From Gammaproteobacteria bacterium (GTDB taxonomy: Bacteria; Pseudomonadota; Gammaproteobacteria; Pseudomonadales; Pseudohongiellaceae): 64,000 nucleotides of DNA. The stretch is from NCBI GenBank assembly GCA_012960305.1, contig DUBM01000014.1:434001-498000 (forward strand), in the 5' to 3' direction. The translations under genes and the position numbers were made by a program. Under the pieces are notes generated by a model. That model was given only the letters and a program-made list of their open reading frames with translations. It was not told the DNA's origin and did not search any database. Position 1 is the first letter of the stretch, and every line of letters begins with the position of its first letter. Of this stretch, positions 18,510-28,518 are shown piece after piece.

Positions 18510-19097
18510 ATGATTCGCAATAAATCTCAACGTTACAGCTCAGCAAGCAAAACATTGCTTGTGCTCTGTGTACTGGGCATGTTTCAGGGTTCGATCGCTC
18601 AGGAATTTGTCTGGGCTCCAGAGTTTCCGGTGGGGTCATTAATTCCCGAGATATCTGCTCTGGACCAGAATGGAGAGGAACGCACATTTAATGACCTCAC
18701 GGGTGAAAATGGCATACTTTACATGTTGAGCCGCTCTTTTGACTGGTGACCATTCTGTAAATCCCAGCTCGTGCAGCTGGTAGAAATCACTGACCAATTT
18801 AAGGCAATGGGCTTGGAAATCGTTGCTATGACCTATGATTCAGTCGAAGTTTTAAAAACTGTAGAAGAAGATCAGGGAGTTGAATTTACGCTGCTTCACG
18901 ATGAAGAGGTAGGCCATGTAAATGGTTTAGGTATTAGAAACTTGGACTATGAGCCTGGTCACCGTGTTTATGGAATTCCTTACCCGGGCATCTTTTTAGT
19001 GGATCCTAATGGTGTCATCCAGGCAAAGTTTGCTGAAGAAAGTTACCGGGATCGACCGGACTTTGGGAATGTATTAGAGGCCGCAGCCAATTTGTAA
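18510..19097 (+). CDS. Secreted redoxin (AhpC/TSA-like), candidate selenoprotein with in-frame UGA
   Basis: Two ORF-track pieces (18510-18749 and 18771-19097) lie in one frame and are separated only by TGA at 18747-18749. Read through, they give a 195-residue thioredoxin-fold redoxin. It has an N-terminal signal peptide (LLVLCVLGMFQGSIAQ), the motif VGSLIPEISALDQNGEERTF, then the active-site segment SFDW-UGA-PFCKSQL, where the UGA occupies the first Cys of CxxC, giving UxxC. Downstream GLEIVAMTYDSVEVLK and the conserved GIPYPGIFLVDPNG are intact. A hairpin of the bacterial SECIS type begins 14 bases after the UGA. Peroxiredoxin-like UxxC selenoproteins are known from marine bacteria. The alternative is a Cys-to-stop mutation; many genes nearby are decayed, but this one has no other defect. 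A terminator follows. Confidence 0.75.
18764..18780 (+). promoter_or_regulatory. Candidate bacterial SECIS hairpin
   Basis: CCAGCT (18764-18769) pairs perfectly with AGCTGG (18775-18780) around a 5-base loop CGTGC. The loop starts 20 bases after the UGA, its second base is G and it has the GU pair of bases needed for SelB contact in E. coli. A weaker outer pairing TTCT/AGAA extends it. These features fit the general bacterial SECIS description. Confidence 0.65.
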
Positions 19098-19138
19098 TTG
19101 GAGATGAACAAATAATGGTAGTAGTTAACTGTGTAAAG

Positions 19139-19169
19139 GCAGGGGCCAGCAAAGCTTCCTGCTTTTTTT
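19139..19169 (+). terminator. Intrinsic terminator of the redoxin gene
   Basis: GCAGGGGC and GCTTCCTGC form a stem with two G-U pairs and a CAGCAAA loop, followed by seven T. It is 42 bases after the redoxin stop and supports the 18510-19097 transcript as one unit. Confidence 0.8.
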
Positions 19170-19341
19170 GTGCGATTCAGCGACCAAGTGTGATACTTTT
19201 TTGCAGCATAATCGTCTAAATTGCAATAGCAGAATCCATCATAGCGAAATACTTATTATTCAGACATAGTTAGTCCGGCACCCGTATTATCCAGCCTTTG
19301 CGCTGAGAGAGTGGACTCGGCGCCATTCTGGAGTAGTAGTA

Positions 19342-21618
19342 ATGGTTCAAACGCACTCACGTCATTCAAGCCCTACAAAAAACCATGCTACTCAACTCAG
19401 AATATCTGCACTTTTGAGCATCACAGTTCTTGCTGTGTTTTTCGCAAATTGCAATAGCTTTGGTCAGAGTGTCGTTACTTTTAATATTCCTCGAGTTAAC
19501 GATGCCCCGGTGATTAATGGAGAGATAGATGGCGACGAGTGGGTGGATGCCACCCGCATTGATTCCAATATAGAAATCGACCCACGAGACAGCGTAGAAG
19601 CTGATGTGAAATCCCATGCTCTGTTAATGGAAGACGGTGAAAAGCTCTACGTGCTGTTTGTCGCGGAGGACCCTGACCCTGAAAACATCCGGGCTTTCTA
19701 TCGAGATCGAGATAATGCTTTTCAAGATGACTGGATGTCTATTGTTCTAGATACGTTTAATGACGAACGACGCGCATACGAATTCTTCGTAAATCCCTTA
19801 GGCGTGCAAATCGACGCCATCTATGACGATGTCAATCAGCGAGAAGACTCTTCCTGGAATGGCATTTGGGAAAGCGAAGGTACGATAACTGACTCAGGTT
19901 ATTTAATTGAAGTAGCCATTCCCCTTCGGCAACTGCGCTTCTCTCCCAACAATGGCAAACAAACCTGGGGCATCGATATCGCAAGAAGCTATCCACGTAA
20001 TCGCGGTGTCCGTATGCGTAGCCAACCCCGAGACCGCAATATCTCCTGCTATCTCTGCCAATTGAGCAAGATTGAAGGGTTTGCCGATCTGGAGCCAGGG
20101 CGAAATCTTGAGATTATCCCTACCTTCACCAGCAGTTCAGTGGAGACCCGTGATATACCAAAAGCCGATTGGTTGGGTGGTGATATCGATTACGATGGTG
20201 GGCTAGATGTGCGTTGGGGTATTTCTCAGGACACCTACCTTAATGCCACAATCAACCCGGATTTCTCACAAGTCGAAGCTGACAGCGCCCAGCTGGATAT
20301 AAACAATACCTTCAGTTTGTTCTTTCCAGAGCGTCGAACTTTTTTCCTCGATGGAGCCGACTACTTCGATACTGATCGAAATTTAGTTCATACCAGAAAC
20401 ATTGCTGATCCCGAGTACGGTGCCAAGCTAACCGGCAAGACAGGCAATCATACCTATGGCTTACTTACTGCCAATGATGAAACTACCAGCTTTATCATTC
20501 CTCAGAGCCTTCGTTCTAGAGTAGCTTCACTTGATGGCTTTGAAAGTGATGTGGCAATAGGTCGTTATCGCTACGATATTTTTGGTAATTCAACTGTTGG
20601 CGCTTTAGTCACCGATCGCAGCGGCGATGGCTATAGAAACACTGTAGTAAGTTTAGACACTGTGCTCAAGCCCACGGATCAGGACACCATCTCGATCCAA
20701 GCTATGCACTCCAGCTCCGACTACCCAGTGCAAATTCAAAATCAATACGGGCAGGAAAATAGTATTGACGATGACAACCTCTATGTTCAATACAATCACA
20801 ATGACCGACGTTGGGATTGGCGAGTTGGATATTGGGATATCGGCTCCGACTTTCGAGCTGACCTTGGTTTTGTGAATCGAGTTGATATAAAACACTTCGT
20901 CGCCACCGTCGGACACACTTGGCGGTCTGATGGCGATAGCTTTTTCACTCGGTTTAGGTTTGCCGCAGATTATGATCGAACTGAAGATCAATCAGGACTA
21001 AAGCTGGAAGAGGAAGTAGAGTTTTTTATAAATGCCGAAGGCCCCATGCAGTCATTTTGGAATGGTCTGTTCGGTGGTAGTGAAACCTATTGGAATGGCC
21101 AATATTTTGATGAACAGTTTAATCAAATGTCGGTGACCTTTTCGCCGACGACAAACCTGCGTATTTCTAACCGCCTTAGAATTGAAGATATTGTCGATTT
21201 TACCAATACCCGTTTAGGCCGATCGAAGCGCTGGACGCCTGGAATCAATTATCGTTGGGGTCGACATCTGGAACTGGATTTAGATCACACGATCCAACAT
21301 TTTGATGTCGATGGCGGCAGATTATTTACCGCTAACTTGACTGATTTACGCACGACTTATCAATTCAGTGTCCGTAGCTTCTTGCGTTTCACTCTTCAGC
21401 ACCAAAACAATGAGCGAAATCAAGATCTTTATCAATTTCCGGTACAGAAACGAAATAAGGAGCTCACCACACAGTTGCTGTACAGCTATAAGCTCAATGC
21501 TGCTACTCGATTCTTCCTCGGTTATTCCGACGCCGGGTTTCAGAATGATAGCTATGACTCTATTGCGCAGACCAATCGCACTTTCTTTTTAAAACTGAGC
21601 TACGGCTGGCAGCCTTAA
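19342..21618 (+). CDS. DUF5916 outer-membrane protein with N-terminal CBM9-like domain
   Basis: A 758-residue exported protein. A signal peptide (ISALLSITVLAVFF, then FGQS) is followed by a carbohydrate-binding family 9-like domain (about residues 50-235: INGEIDGDEWVDATRI, DDWMSIVLDTFNDERRAYEFFVNP, YLIEVAIPLRQLRF). The rest is the DUF5916 beta-barrel, with LNATINPDFSQVEADSAQLDIN and LFFPERRTFFLDGADYF as hallmark segments. The chain ends in the aromatic pattern FFLKLSYGWQP, typical of proteins inserted by the Bam machinery. Such proteins are common in marine bacteria and often presumed to bind or process polysaccharides or peptides, but no reaction is established. It is monocistronic between the redoxin terminator and a sigma-factor remnant. 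Confidence 0.88.
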   Translation: MVQTHSRHSSPTKNHATQLRISALLSITVLAVFFANCNSFGQSVVTFNIPRVNDAPVINGEIDGDEWVDATRIDSNIEIDPRDSVEADVKSHALLMEDGEKLYVLFVAEDPDPENIRAFYRDRDNAFQDDWMSIVLDTFNDERRAYEFFVNPLGVQIDAIYDDVNQREDSSWNGIWESEGTITDSGYLIEVAIPLRQLRFSPNNGKQTWGIDIARSYPRNRGVRMRSQPRDRNISCYLCQLSKIEGFADLEPGRNLEIIPTFTSSSVETRDIPKADWLGGDIDYDGGLDVRWGISQDTYLNATINPDFSQVEADSAQLDINNTFSLFFPERRTFFLDGADYFDTDRNLVHTRNIADPEYGAKLTGKTGNHTYGLLTANDETTSFIIPQSLRSRVASLDGFESDVAIGRYRYDIFGNSTVGALVTDRSGDGYRNTVVSLDTVLKPTDQDTISIQAMHSSSDYPVQIQNQYGQENSIDDDNLYVQYNHNDRRWDWRVGYWDIGSDFRADLGFVNRVDIKHFVATVGHTWRSDGDSFFTRFRFAADYDRTEDQSGLKLEEEVEFFINAEGPMQSFWNGLFGGSETYWNGQYFDEQFNQMSVTFSPTTNLRISNRLRIEDIVDFTNTRLGRSKRWTPGINYRWGRHLELDLDHTIQHFDVDGGRLFTANLTDLRTTYQFSVRSFLRFTLQHQNNERNQDLYQFPVQKRNKELTTQLLYSYKLNAATRFFLGYSDAGFQNDSYDSIAQTNRTFFLKLSYGWQP

Positions 21619-21820
21619 GCTGCTTGCCTAACGTACATTTAGCTATACCCTGCCGGCGATTTTAAAATTCAGCTCTGAAACTCTGCTCCAAAAACATTGT
21701 GGAGAAATCGTCGTGGCTAAACCCTGGGTAACACTGCTCTGAAAGACTCCAATTTTTGAAATCCTGCAAACCTTTCTAGTCCCGCAACATCTCATAAAGA
21801 GAGGATAAACAGAGTTTCCA

Positions 21821-22258
21821 ATGGGAGTTGGCTCTATCCATCCCATCAAGACTCATAGTAATGCCGACAAGCTATCAATAAAAGCTGATCAAGTATTAGC
21901 AAAGCAAGCGAGCAATGGTGATCGCAAAGCCTTCCGTCTTATTGTACATGTGAACATTCGGCTAACATTCATTGTGACGCGCAACGAGATTGAAGACGTC
22001 GCCATAGCTGAAGGAACGATACAAGATTCATTTATAAAAGCTATAAGATCTTGCAAAACTTCCGTGGAGATTCGGAACTCTGAACCTGGCTACACTGAAT
22101 CCCATATCTCACCGCCATTGATATTAAGTGACAACAAAAAGACACACCTCTGGGTTGCAACTGATAAAGCGGTAAACCGCTCTACCATACGTTCTCTGCG
22201 ACGACTAGATTATTACGCGAATACTATAGATCGTCTGAAAGAGATTCCAGAAGACTAA
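21821..22258 (+). pseudogene. ECF (RpoE-like) sigma factor remnant
   Basis: The 145-residue ORF begins like an ECF sigma factor region 2 (DQVLAKQASNGDRKAFRLIV, then QDSFIKAIRS), but drops out of register. In the +1 frame the expected continuation appears: NFRGDSEL, a stop, then TWLH, which corresponds to the FRGDSxFxTWLYRIA motif of RpoE. The original frame later regains IDRLKEIPED, the start of the region-4 linker (LPED). Region 4, which recognises the -35 element, is missing altogether. It is therefore a decayed gene with frameshifts, stops and a truncated end. An anti-sigma partner is not seen. It lies directly upstream of gcvT but reads as unrelated to it. Confidence 0.68.
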
Positions 22259-22405
22259 CTCAATGAAGCAGGCGCATCCCAACAAAACTCATCGAATCAG
22301 GCAGAAGAAAACACCCTCTAAATCCCGGTAAGTTAGCTATTAATACTGAGTACTGCGCTGTAGAATTGCAGCCTTCCTAACAGCAGTCATTAAGAGCAGT
22401 ATGCG

Positions 22406-23494
22406 GTGGGCCAACAAACTTCCCTTTATCAAAAACATCTCGATGCTGGCGCCAAATTGGTAGATTTTGCTGGATGGGATATGCCCATTAATTACGGTTC
22501 TCAAATCGAGGAACATCAGCAAGTTCGAACTAATGCTGGAGTCTTCGATGTCTCCCACATGACCGTTCTCGACATTTCCGGGCCAGATACTAACGCCTTT
22601 CTGCGTTACCTCCTCTCAAATGACGTTGCCAAGCTCGATGAAGTTGGTCGAGCGCTTTATAGCGCCATGCTCAATGAGAATGGTGGAGTAGTTGATGACC
22701 TTATACTTTATCGGATGGAAAACGGTTTTCGTATTGTCTCAAATTGCGGCACCCGAGAGAAAGACCTGAACTGGATGGCTGAGCAAAGTAAGGCATTCAA
22801 CGTCACCATTGAAGAAAAGCCACAACTAGCAATTCTAGCAATTCATGGCCCTGCTTCTCCGGAGAAAGTCTGTCAGGTTTTAGACCAAGACAGAATCGCA
22901 CCAGTTCAAGCGTTGGTTAATTTCCGTGGAGTGTTGTTGGGAGACTGGTTTATTGCCCGCACTGGCTACACCGGTGAAAAGGGGGTAGAAATCATACTCC
23001 CTAATGAAGAAGCTCCTGCCCTTTGGGACAAGTTGTTAGCAGCAGGGGTTAAGCCCGTGGGGCTGGGAGCACGTGATACGTTGCGCTTAGAAGCAGGTAT
23101 GAATCTTTACGGTCATGACATGGATGAGGACACGTCGCCCTTAGCCGCTAATATGGAGAAAACCATTAGCTGGGAGCCACAGGATCGTAATTTCCTTGGC
23201 CGCCAAGCATTGTTGGAACACAAAAAGAATCAAGATGCTGGCAATCTGCCAAAACTGGTGGGACTAGTTCTGGAGGAGCGTGGGGTATTGCGAAAAGGTC
23301 AGCGAGTCGTTAGTAATGCTGGCGAAGGTGTTATTACCAGTGGCAGCTTTTCACCTACATTGAAGCATTCCATCGCATTAGCTAGAATCCCCTTCAACAG
23401 TCAATCCTGTGAAGTAGACCTCAGGGGCAAATTGACTCCGGTTCGGATCGTTAAACCGAACTTTGTTCGATTTGGAAAGAAGGTATTCGAGTAG
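22406..23494 (+). CDS. gcvT: Glycine cleavage system T protein (aminomethyltransferase)
   Basis: Transfers the methylene group from aminomethyl-lipoyl H protein to tetrahydrofolate, releasing ammonia. At 362 residues it is the normal length. The start GQQTSLYQKHLDAGAKLVDF and AGWDMPINYGSQIEEH are characteristic, followed by DVSHMTVLDISGPD, RTGYTGEKGVEI and GLGARDTLRLEAGMNLYG. The start is a GTG at 22406. No glycine riboswitch of the classic type was recognised in the 147 bases upstream. gcvH follows after 65 bases and gcvP after another 30, so the three form a gcvTHP operon; gcvR is elsewhere in this window. Confidence 0.96.
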   Translation: MGQQTSLYQKHLDAGAKLVDFAGWDMPINYGSQIEEHQQVRTNAGVFDVSHMTVLDISGPDTNAFLRYLLSNDVAKLDEVGRALYSAMLNENGGVVDDLILYRMENGFRIVSNCGTREKDLNWMAEQSKAFNVTIEEKPQLAILAIHGPASPEKVCQVLDQDRIAPVQALVNFRGVLLGDWFIARTGYTGEKGVEIILPNEEAPALWDKLLAAGVKPVGLGARDTLRLEAGMNLYGHDMDEDTSPLAANMEKTISWEPQDRNFLGRQALLEHKKNQDAGNLPKLVGLVLEERGVLRKGQRVVSNAGEGVITSGSFSPTLKHSIALARIPFNSQSCEVDLRGKLTPVRIVKPNFVRFGKKVFE

Positions 23495-23559
23495 TACTCG
23501 ATTGATCTAATAAAAATCTGGTTCTGAATCGAGATACCAGCGTTATAAGGGGCCGTTTA

Positions 23560-23949
23560 GTGAGTAATTTTCCAGATAATTTAAAGTACGCTTCTACCCA
23601 TGAATGGATTCTTATCAATGAAGATGGCACGGCAACTGTTGGTATTAGTGATCATGCCCAGGAAGCTTTGGGAGACATAGTCTTTGTCGAACTGCCTGAG
23701 TCTGGAACTAGCGTAAATGCAAAGGATGAAGTCGCCGTAGTGGAATCTGTTAAGGCTGCCTCTGACATCTATAGCCCGGTATCTGGTGACATTATTTCAG
23801 TTAATAAAGATCTCACAGATGCACCAGAAACTGTAAATTCAGTACCATACGATGGTGGTTGGTTTTACAAAATCAGATTAACCAATGATCTGGAATTGGA
23901 CGAACTCATGGATGCAGAAGCATACGCAGACCATGTTGAAGAAGAATAA
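23560..23949 (+). CDS. gcvH: Glycine cleavage system H protein
   Basis: The lipoyl carrier of the glycine cleavage complex. It is 129 residues, the usual size, and consists of one lipoyl domain. The start [16 protein letters not shown] is typical, and the lipoylated Lys is in [19 protein letters not shown]. The C-terminal [11 protein letters not shown] and the Glu-rich end are conserved. The start codon is GTG, preceded by AAGGGG about nine bases upstream. It lies between gcvT and gcvP in the expected order. No lipoate-protein ligase gene is seen nearby. Confidence 0.96.
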   Translation: MSNFPDNLKYASTHEWILINEDGTATVGISDHAQEALGDIVFVELPESGTSVNAKDEVAVVESVKAASDIYSPVSGDIISVNKDLTDAPETVNSVPYDGGWFYKIRLTNDLELDELMDAEAYADHVEEE

Positions 23950-23979
23950 CGAATCCTGATTTACTAGCCAAAGGCTGCA

Positions 23980-26934
23980 ATGCAAACTCAAACTTCTCCT
24001 ATGGCCAAACCCACAGACGCACAAAATGATTCGACCCCAACACTGGAAGCTCTGCAGTATAAGGAAGAATTTATTGATCGCCACATAGGCCCCAGCGAGA
24101 AACAAATTCGAGAGATGTTAGACGAGCTTCAGTTGAAGTCTCTTGATGAATTAATTAGAAATACGGTTCCTGTATCCATCGCTCTGAAAAAACCTCTGGC
24201 ACTGGCTAGGCCGTTAACTGAAAACGACGCTTTAGCAAAACTTAAAGCCATCGCTAGTAAGAATAGCAGTACTCGTTCATTCATTGGTCTCGGTTATTAC
24301 GACACTTACACGCCAAATGTAATTCTTAGAAATGTATTAGAAAATCCGGGCTGGTACTCCGCTTACACTCCCTATCAGCCGGAGATATCCCAAGGCAGAC
24401 TAGAATGCCTGCTTAACTTTCAGCAAATGACTCTTGATTTTACGGCTATGGAGCTTGCCAATGCTTCTTTGCTAGACGAGGCTACAGCGGTAGCAGAGGC
24501 TATGGCATTGGCGAAACGGGTGAGCAAGAATCGTAATGCAACGAAGTTTTTTGTAGATCAGAACTGCTTCCCACAAACAATTGACGTTATTAAAACTAGG
24601 GCCGCCTGTTTCGGTTTCGAATTAATCATTGGTGACACCAATGAAATGCCGATGGAAGAATTGTTTGGAGCCGTTTTCCAGTATCCTTCAATGCTGGGCG
24701 ATGCTCAGGATTTGAGTAGCCGAATTGAATCCCTTCATCAACACAATGCCATTGCTGTGGTCGCTGCTGACTTAATGAGCTTGGCCCTGTTGAAGCCGCC
24801 AGGAGAAATGGGGGCTGATGTGGTTACCGGGAGCGCTCAGAGATTTGGCGTGCCCATGGGGTATGGTGGGCCACACGCTGCGTACTTCGCCACCAAAGAT
24901 GAATATAAACGTGCTGTCCCTGGTCGCATCATCGGTGTTTCGGTGGACTCAAGAAAAAAACAAGCATTCCGCATGGCTTTACAAACACGCGAACAACATA
25001 TCCGTCGCGAGAAAGCTAATAGCAATATCTGCACAGCACAGGCACTTTTGGCAAACATTTCAGCCCTATTTGCCATGTACCATGGCCCCAAAGGAATAAA
25101 AAATATTGCTCAGCGAATTCATCGGTTGGCGTGCATTCTTGCCTGTGGGCTGGAGCAAGCAGGCATAGAAGTGGTGAATGAAAATTTCTTCGATACTTTA
25201 ACTGTAAAAATTCCTGTAGAACAGAAAACGGAATTTCTTGAAAGAAGCAGCCTTGCCGATGTGAACTTGCGAATAGACCGCTTCTCGTCTGATGGCCAAG
25301 TTAGTATTAGTGTTGACGAATGCACCAGCGCTGCAGAGATCACAAAGATCTGGCAAGTGGTCGCAGGAAAACAGAGCGAGCTATTATCAGTTGGCAATAT
25401 TGAAGCCTTAATTACTAGCGGCGCTAAAGCGCCAGTTATTCCATATAACTTAATTAGAAAGAGTAAATATTTACAGCATCCAAATTTCAACAGTTATCAC
25501 AGCGAAACTGAAATGATGCGCTATCTAAAACGCCTTGAGAATAAAGACATTTCTCTAACTCATGCAATGATCCCACTTGGATCTTGCACGATGAAATTGA
25601 ATGCCAGCGCAGAAATGATTCCAATTAGCTGGCCCCAATTTGCCAAACCTCATCCTTTTACACCCCTTGAGCAAATGAATGGTTATCAGCAAATAATTAC
25701 TGAGCTGGAAGATATGCTTGCCGAGATCACGGGGTTCGATGCAATAAGCATGCAGCCTAATTCCGGAGCTCAGGGAGAATACGCAGGCTTACTCGCTATA
25801 AAAAAATATTTGGAGAGTCTGGGTGAGTCGCAACGAGACGTCTGTCTAATTCCTAATTCTGCCCATGGCACCAACCCCGCTAGCGCCCAAATGATTGGTA
25901 TGCGAGTTGTGCTCATAGCCTGTGATGACAATGGCAATATTGACGTAGACGATCTTAAGGCCAAGGCAGTTGAGCATGCAGATAAGCTCGCCGCCCTAAT
26001 GATCACTTACCCCTCCACTCATGGCGTGTATGAAGAATCGGTAAAGGAAATTTGTCAGGTGATTCATGACAATGGTGGCCAGGTTTACATGGATGGCGCA
26101 AATCTAAACGCTCAAGTTGGTGTCGCAAAACCTGCAGACATTGGCGCTGACGTTTCCCACGTGAATCTGCACAAAACATTCTGTATTCCTCATGGAGGCG
26201 GTGGCCCAGGTATGGGGCCAATTGGAATAAAGAGCCACTTAAAACCACATGTGGCCAATCACTCATTAGTAACATTGAAAGGCCCTCAGGCTGAAAACAG
26301 TGCGATATCGGCCGCGCCATGGGGAAGCTCTGGCATCTTACCGATCTCGTGGATGTATATTGTAATGATGGGTGGTGAAGGCCTCTTGAAGGCCACGCAA
26401 GTGGCAATACTATCCGCTAACTATTTGGCGGCGAAGCTAGCGCCACACTTTCCTGTTTTATATACAGGTCGAAATGGCATGGTGGCCCACGAATGTATTA
26501 TTGATATGCGCCCGCTGAAACAGGTATCTGGCATTACTGAAGAAGACGTTGCAAAACGCTTAATGGATTTCGGTTTTCACGCACCAACAATGTCTTTCCC
26601 TGTCGCTGGAACTTTAATGATCGAACCTACTGAGAGCGAGTCAAAGCAAGAGCTCGATCGATTCGTTGATGCCATGGTGAAAATTCGTGAAGAAATCGCC
26701 GAAGTTGAAACAGGAAAGATTAACAGCGAAAACAACCCTTTAAAGAATGCGCCACATACCCTGGCAGATATGGTCGATGAAAATTGGGATCGACCTTACA
26801 GCAAACAACGAGCAGCCTTTCCGGAAGAAAAGCAGCGAGACCATAAGTATTGGCCCAGCGTCAATCGTATTGACAATGTTTATGGCGACCGTAATTTGTT
26901 TTGCGCCTGTCCAGGCATAGATGACTACAAGTAA
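23980..26934 (+). CDS. gcvP: Glycine dehydrogenase (decarboxylating), P protein
   Basis: Decarboxylates glycine with pyridoxal phosphate and loads the aminomethyl group on the H-protein lipoate. The 984-residue single chain covers both halves (P1 and P2 fused), as in other Proteobacteria. The N-terminal half shows [29 protein letters not shown] and [14 protein letters not shown]. The C-terminal half shows [24 protein letters not shown], and the PLP Lys in [18 protein letters not shown]. It starts 30 bases after gcvH. The first ATG gives an N-terminus ~25 residues longer than the conserved part; a later ATG (MAKPTD) is possible. Confidence 0.96.
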   Translation: MQTQTSPMAKPTDAQNDSTPTLEALQYKEEFIDRHIGPSEKQIREMLDELQLKSLDELIRNTVPVSIALKKPLALARPLTENDALAKLKAIASKNSSTRSFIGLGYYDTYTPNVILRNVLENPGWYSAYTPYQPEISQGRLECLLNFQQMTLDFTAMELANASLLDEATAVAEAMALAKRVSKNRNATKFFVDQNCFPQTIDVIKTRAACFGFELIIGDTNEMPMEELFGAVFQYPSMLGDAQDLSSRIESLHQHNAIAVVAADLMSLALLKPPGEMGADVVTGSAQRFGVPMGYGGPHAAYFATKDEYKRAVPGRIIGVSVDSRKKQAFRMALQTREQHIRREKANSNICTAQALLANISALFAMYHGPKGIKNIAQRIHRLACILACGLEQAGIEVVNENFFDTLTVKIPVEQKTEFLERSSLADVNLRIDRFSSDGQVSISVDECTSAAEITKIWQVVAGKQSELLSVGNIEALITSGAKAPVIPYNLIRKSKYLQHPNFNSYHSETEMMRYLKRLENKDISLTHAMIPLGSCTMKLNASAEMIPISWPQFAKPHPFTPLEQMNGYQQIITELEDMLAEITGFDAISMQPNSGAQGEYAGLLAIKKYLESLGESQRDVCLIPNSAHGTNPASAQMIGMRVVLIACDDNGNIDVDDLKAKAVEHADKLAALMITYPSTHGVYEESVKEICQVIHDNGGQVYMDGANLNAQVGVAKPADIGADVSHVNLHKTFCIPHGGGGPGMGPIGIKSHLKPHVANHSLVTLKGPQAENSAISAAPWGSSGILPISWMYIVMMGGEGLLKATQVAILSANYLAAKLAPHFPVLYTGRNGMVAHECIIDMRPLKQVSGITEEDVAKRLMDFGFHAPTMSFPVAGTLMIEPTESESKQELDRFVDAMVKIREEIAEVETGKINSENNPLKNAPHTLADMVDENWDRPYSKQRAAFPEEKQRDHKYWPSVNRIDNVYGDRNLFCACPGIDDYK

Positions 26935-27189
26935 AAGTTAGTCTGGGATGGAGAAATTAAACCGGCTTTCGTTGGGAAAAACTTCTGAAAGCTTAAATAA
27001 ACTAATTTTTTTCTTCTATGTGAAAATAAGCTTGCTAAGTAACTTATACCATTTGAATTCTATTCAGCTTCTCATTAATTTCTTTCATTTTCAGAATAAT
27101 TTCATCGCCAACTTTTTCATTAATTTTTTAAAAGACGAATAGAGCTTTTCTTTCTTTTGGTTGAAGGACTTTATAAGCTTTGTAGTAAC
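26935..27189. other. AT-rich stretch after gcvP
   Basis: Very T-rich sequence. The hairpin GCTTTC (26965-26970) / GAAAGC (26987-26992) may help terminate gcvP, but no T run follows it immediately. The 64-residue ORF here is low-complexity Phe/Leu/Asn translation and is not supported. Confidence 0.4.
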
Positions 27190-27538
27190 TTAACCTAGCG
27201 CTGAACAGCGAGCCCAAGGTTCAATATGATTAATATAGATCAATGTATGGAAAGGTGACCAACCCAGTAAGATGAGTTGCACATACTCTTTGTATATATT
27301 TATCCAGTTCACGCCAAAAGTGTATGCCGAAACTAGAATTCCCGCAGCACCCACGAACATGCCACAATAGGAGAGCACATCTCCAAGCTTTGAATATCAC
27401 CGGTACCGCCGGAATTCTTGAGGTCTTATAAGTGTAGATGATTGGGATAAATTTTAAGTACAAAGTATTTATCAAGCAGATACCGAGAAGACCTATGCCT
27501 CTAGCAAAACCTGTAAGAAAGAAGCGAACATATGCCAT
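27190..27538 (-). pseudogene. Frameshifted small membrane protein
   Basis: Two overlapping minus-strand ORFs appear to be halves of one gene. The first begins MAYVRFFLTGFARGIGLLGI and has two hydrophobic segments. The second, in the neighbouring frame, continues LSYCGMFVGAAGILVSAYTFGVNWINIY and ends shortly after HIEPW. Joining them at about 27378-27410 gives a ~110-residue polytopic protein. I do not recognise the family. It could also be two unrelated chance ORFs, but both have strongly hydrophobic, Gly/aromatic-rich compositions expected of a membrane protein. It lies next to a DUF1330 gene and a MAPEG remnant on the same strand. Confidence 0.5.
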
Positions 27539-27607
27539 TGTTAGCTTGGAGGCTATCTAGTGTTTACTTCTTCCCCGTTTACGCTAACCAACATCAAGCC
27601 GCCTTGT

Positions 27608-27922
27608 TTAAGACCGTGGTGGGAGGGCGTGAACCATAGTTAGACTTTTTAAGGTTGTACCTGCACGACGGAATTCAGACAAGGCCTGATACTCATCATC
27701 GTTGTACCAATCTTTGGCTGCCTGCTCCGATGGAAATTTAAACATGATAACCCTGCCTTCTGTTGGAGCTGTCCCTTCCAGTGTTTGGTGATTATCATCG
27801 AATGTTATGAACTCTCCATCGAACCTTTTTAAAATAGGGAAAAACCCTTTTTCATAAATACGATACTCATCGACATTGTGTACAACAAGGTTGGCTATCA
27901 TATATACGGCTATATCTGACAT
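27608..27922 (-). CDS. DUF1330 domain-containing protein
   Basis: A 104-residue protein forming a single dimeric alpha/beta-barrel domain of the DUF1330 type. The family pattern is clear: MIANLVVHNVDEYRIYEKGFFPIL, EGTAPTEGRVIMFKFPSEQAAKDWYNDDEYQ and the end FRRAGTTLKSLTMVHAL. The function of DUF1330 proteins is unknown. It lies intact among decayed genes (a MAPEG remnant 34 bases upstream and a membrane-protein remnant 69 bases downstream), all on the minus strand, so it may be the survivor of a former accessory operon. Confidence 0.85.
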   Translation of the reverse strand: MSDIAVYMIANLVVHNVDEYRIYEKGFFPILKRFDGEFITFDDNHQTLEGTAPTEGRVIMFKFPSEQAAKDWYNDDEYQALSEFRRAGTTLKSLTMVHALPPRS

Positions 27923-27956
27923 TAGTTACTCCATTTGCTAAAAGTTCAGGGCTCCA

Positions 27957-28403
27957 TTTAAGCGGATGAAATTAGCCATCGCAAGGAACCAAGCTTCTTC
28001 CAAAGCTCTATCGCCCTAATTCGCTGCCAAAAAGAGGGCAGCCATATTCCCAACACTCAGAGATTACCGAGGCCTAATATCGTTATGCGAGGCAATACAT
28101 TGTTGTGTCTGAAATGGATCGCTGTGTAAATAGTTCTTAATGCCACGTATACCCAAACTAACATATAGGGCAAGTACGCCGTTGGCTTCATCGGTATATA
28201 GATAATTCCAGCCGCGCAGAACAGAGTTGGCACTTCAAAAAAATTGTTACATTGCCGTCCGATCTTAGCTACGAATTCTGTAACCTAGCGGCCAGACATT
28301 AGTGAACGACAGTTTAGAGGCACTGCTTCTCTTCTCGCCGTATCGACCCTGAACAGAAAAGTCAGAAAAATACCAAGTACGTGAGAATTAGCAGAGCCAA
28401 CAT
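27957..28403 (-). pseudogene. MAPEG family membrane protein, frameshift and two nonsense codons
   Basis: Not in the ORF track. From the ATG at 28403 the frame gives MLALLILTYLVFF, then must shift to continue FLFRVDTARREAVPLN, stop (TAG), VTEFVAKIGRQCNNFFEVP, TLFCAAGIIY and AYLPYMLVWVYVALRTIYTA, IHFRHNNVLPR, a second stop (TGA) and VLGIWLPSFWQRI to a TAA at 27957-27959. This reproduces the MAPEG pattern 'EVPLxYFRLMxG / RxxxNLFEVPxLFYA / AWxxVALRxxHxxIH / NxVxxR'. MAPEG proteins are membrane glutathione-dependent enzymes. Here decay is certain as far as this reading goes, with several disabling changes. Confidence 0.75.
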
Positions 28404-28518
28404 TAAATATAATATTTACAGTGTCACTCTCTTTCTCCCCAAAAAATGTTAATTGTCAGTATAATTCTGACAAGCGTAAAGCAAGTAAACGAATTTCTGA
28501 AGAATCAAATTGGCCATT

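Noticed and set aside
22259-22405. Glycine riboswitch upstream of gcvT
   Set aside because: None of the conserved paired GGAGAG-type segments of that family were seen; a covariance search would settle it.
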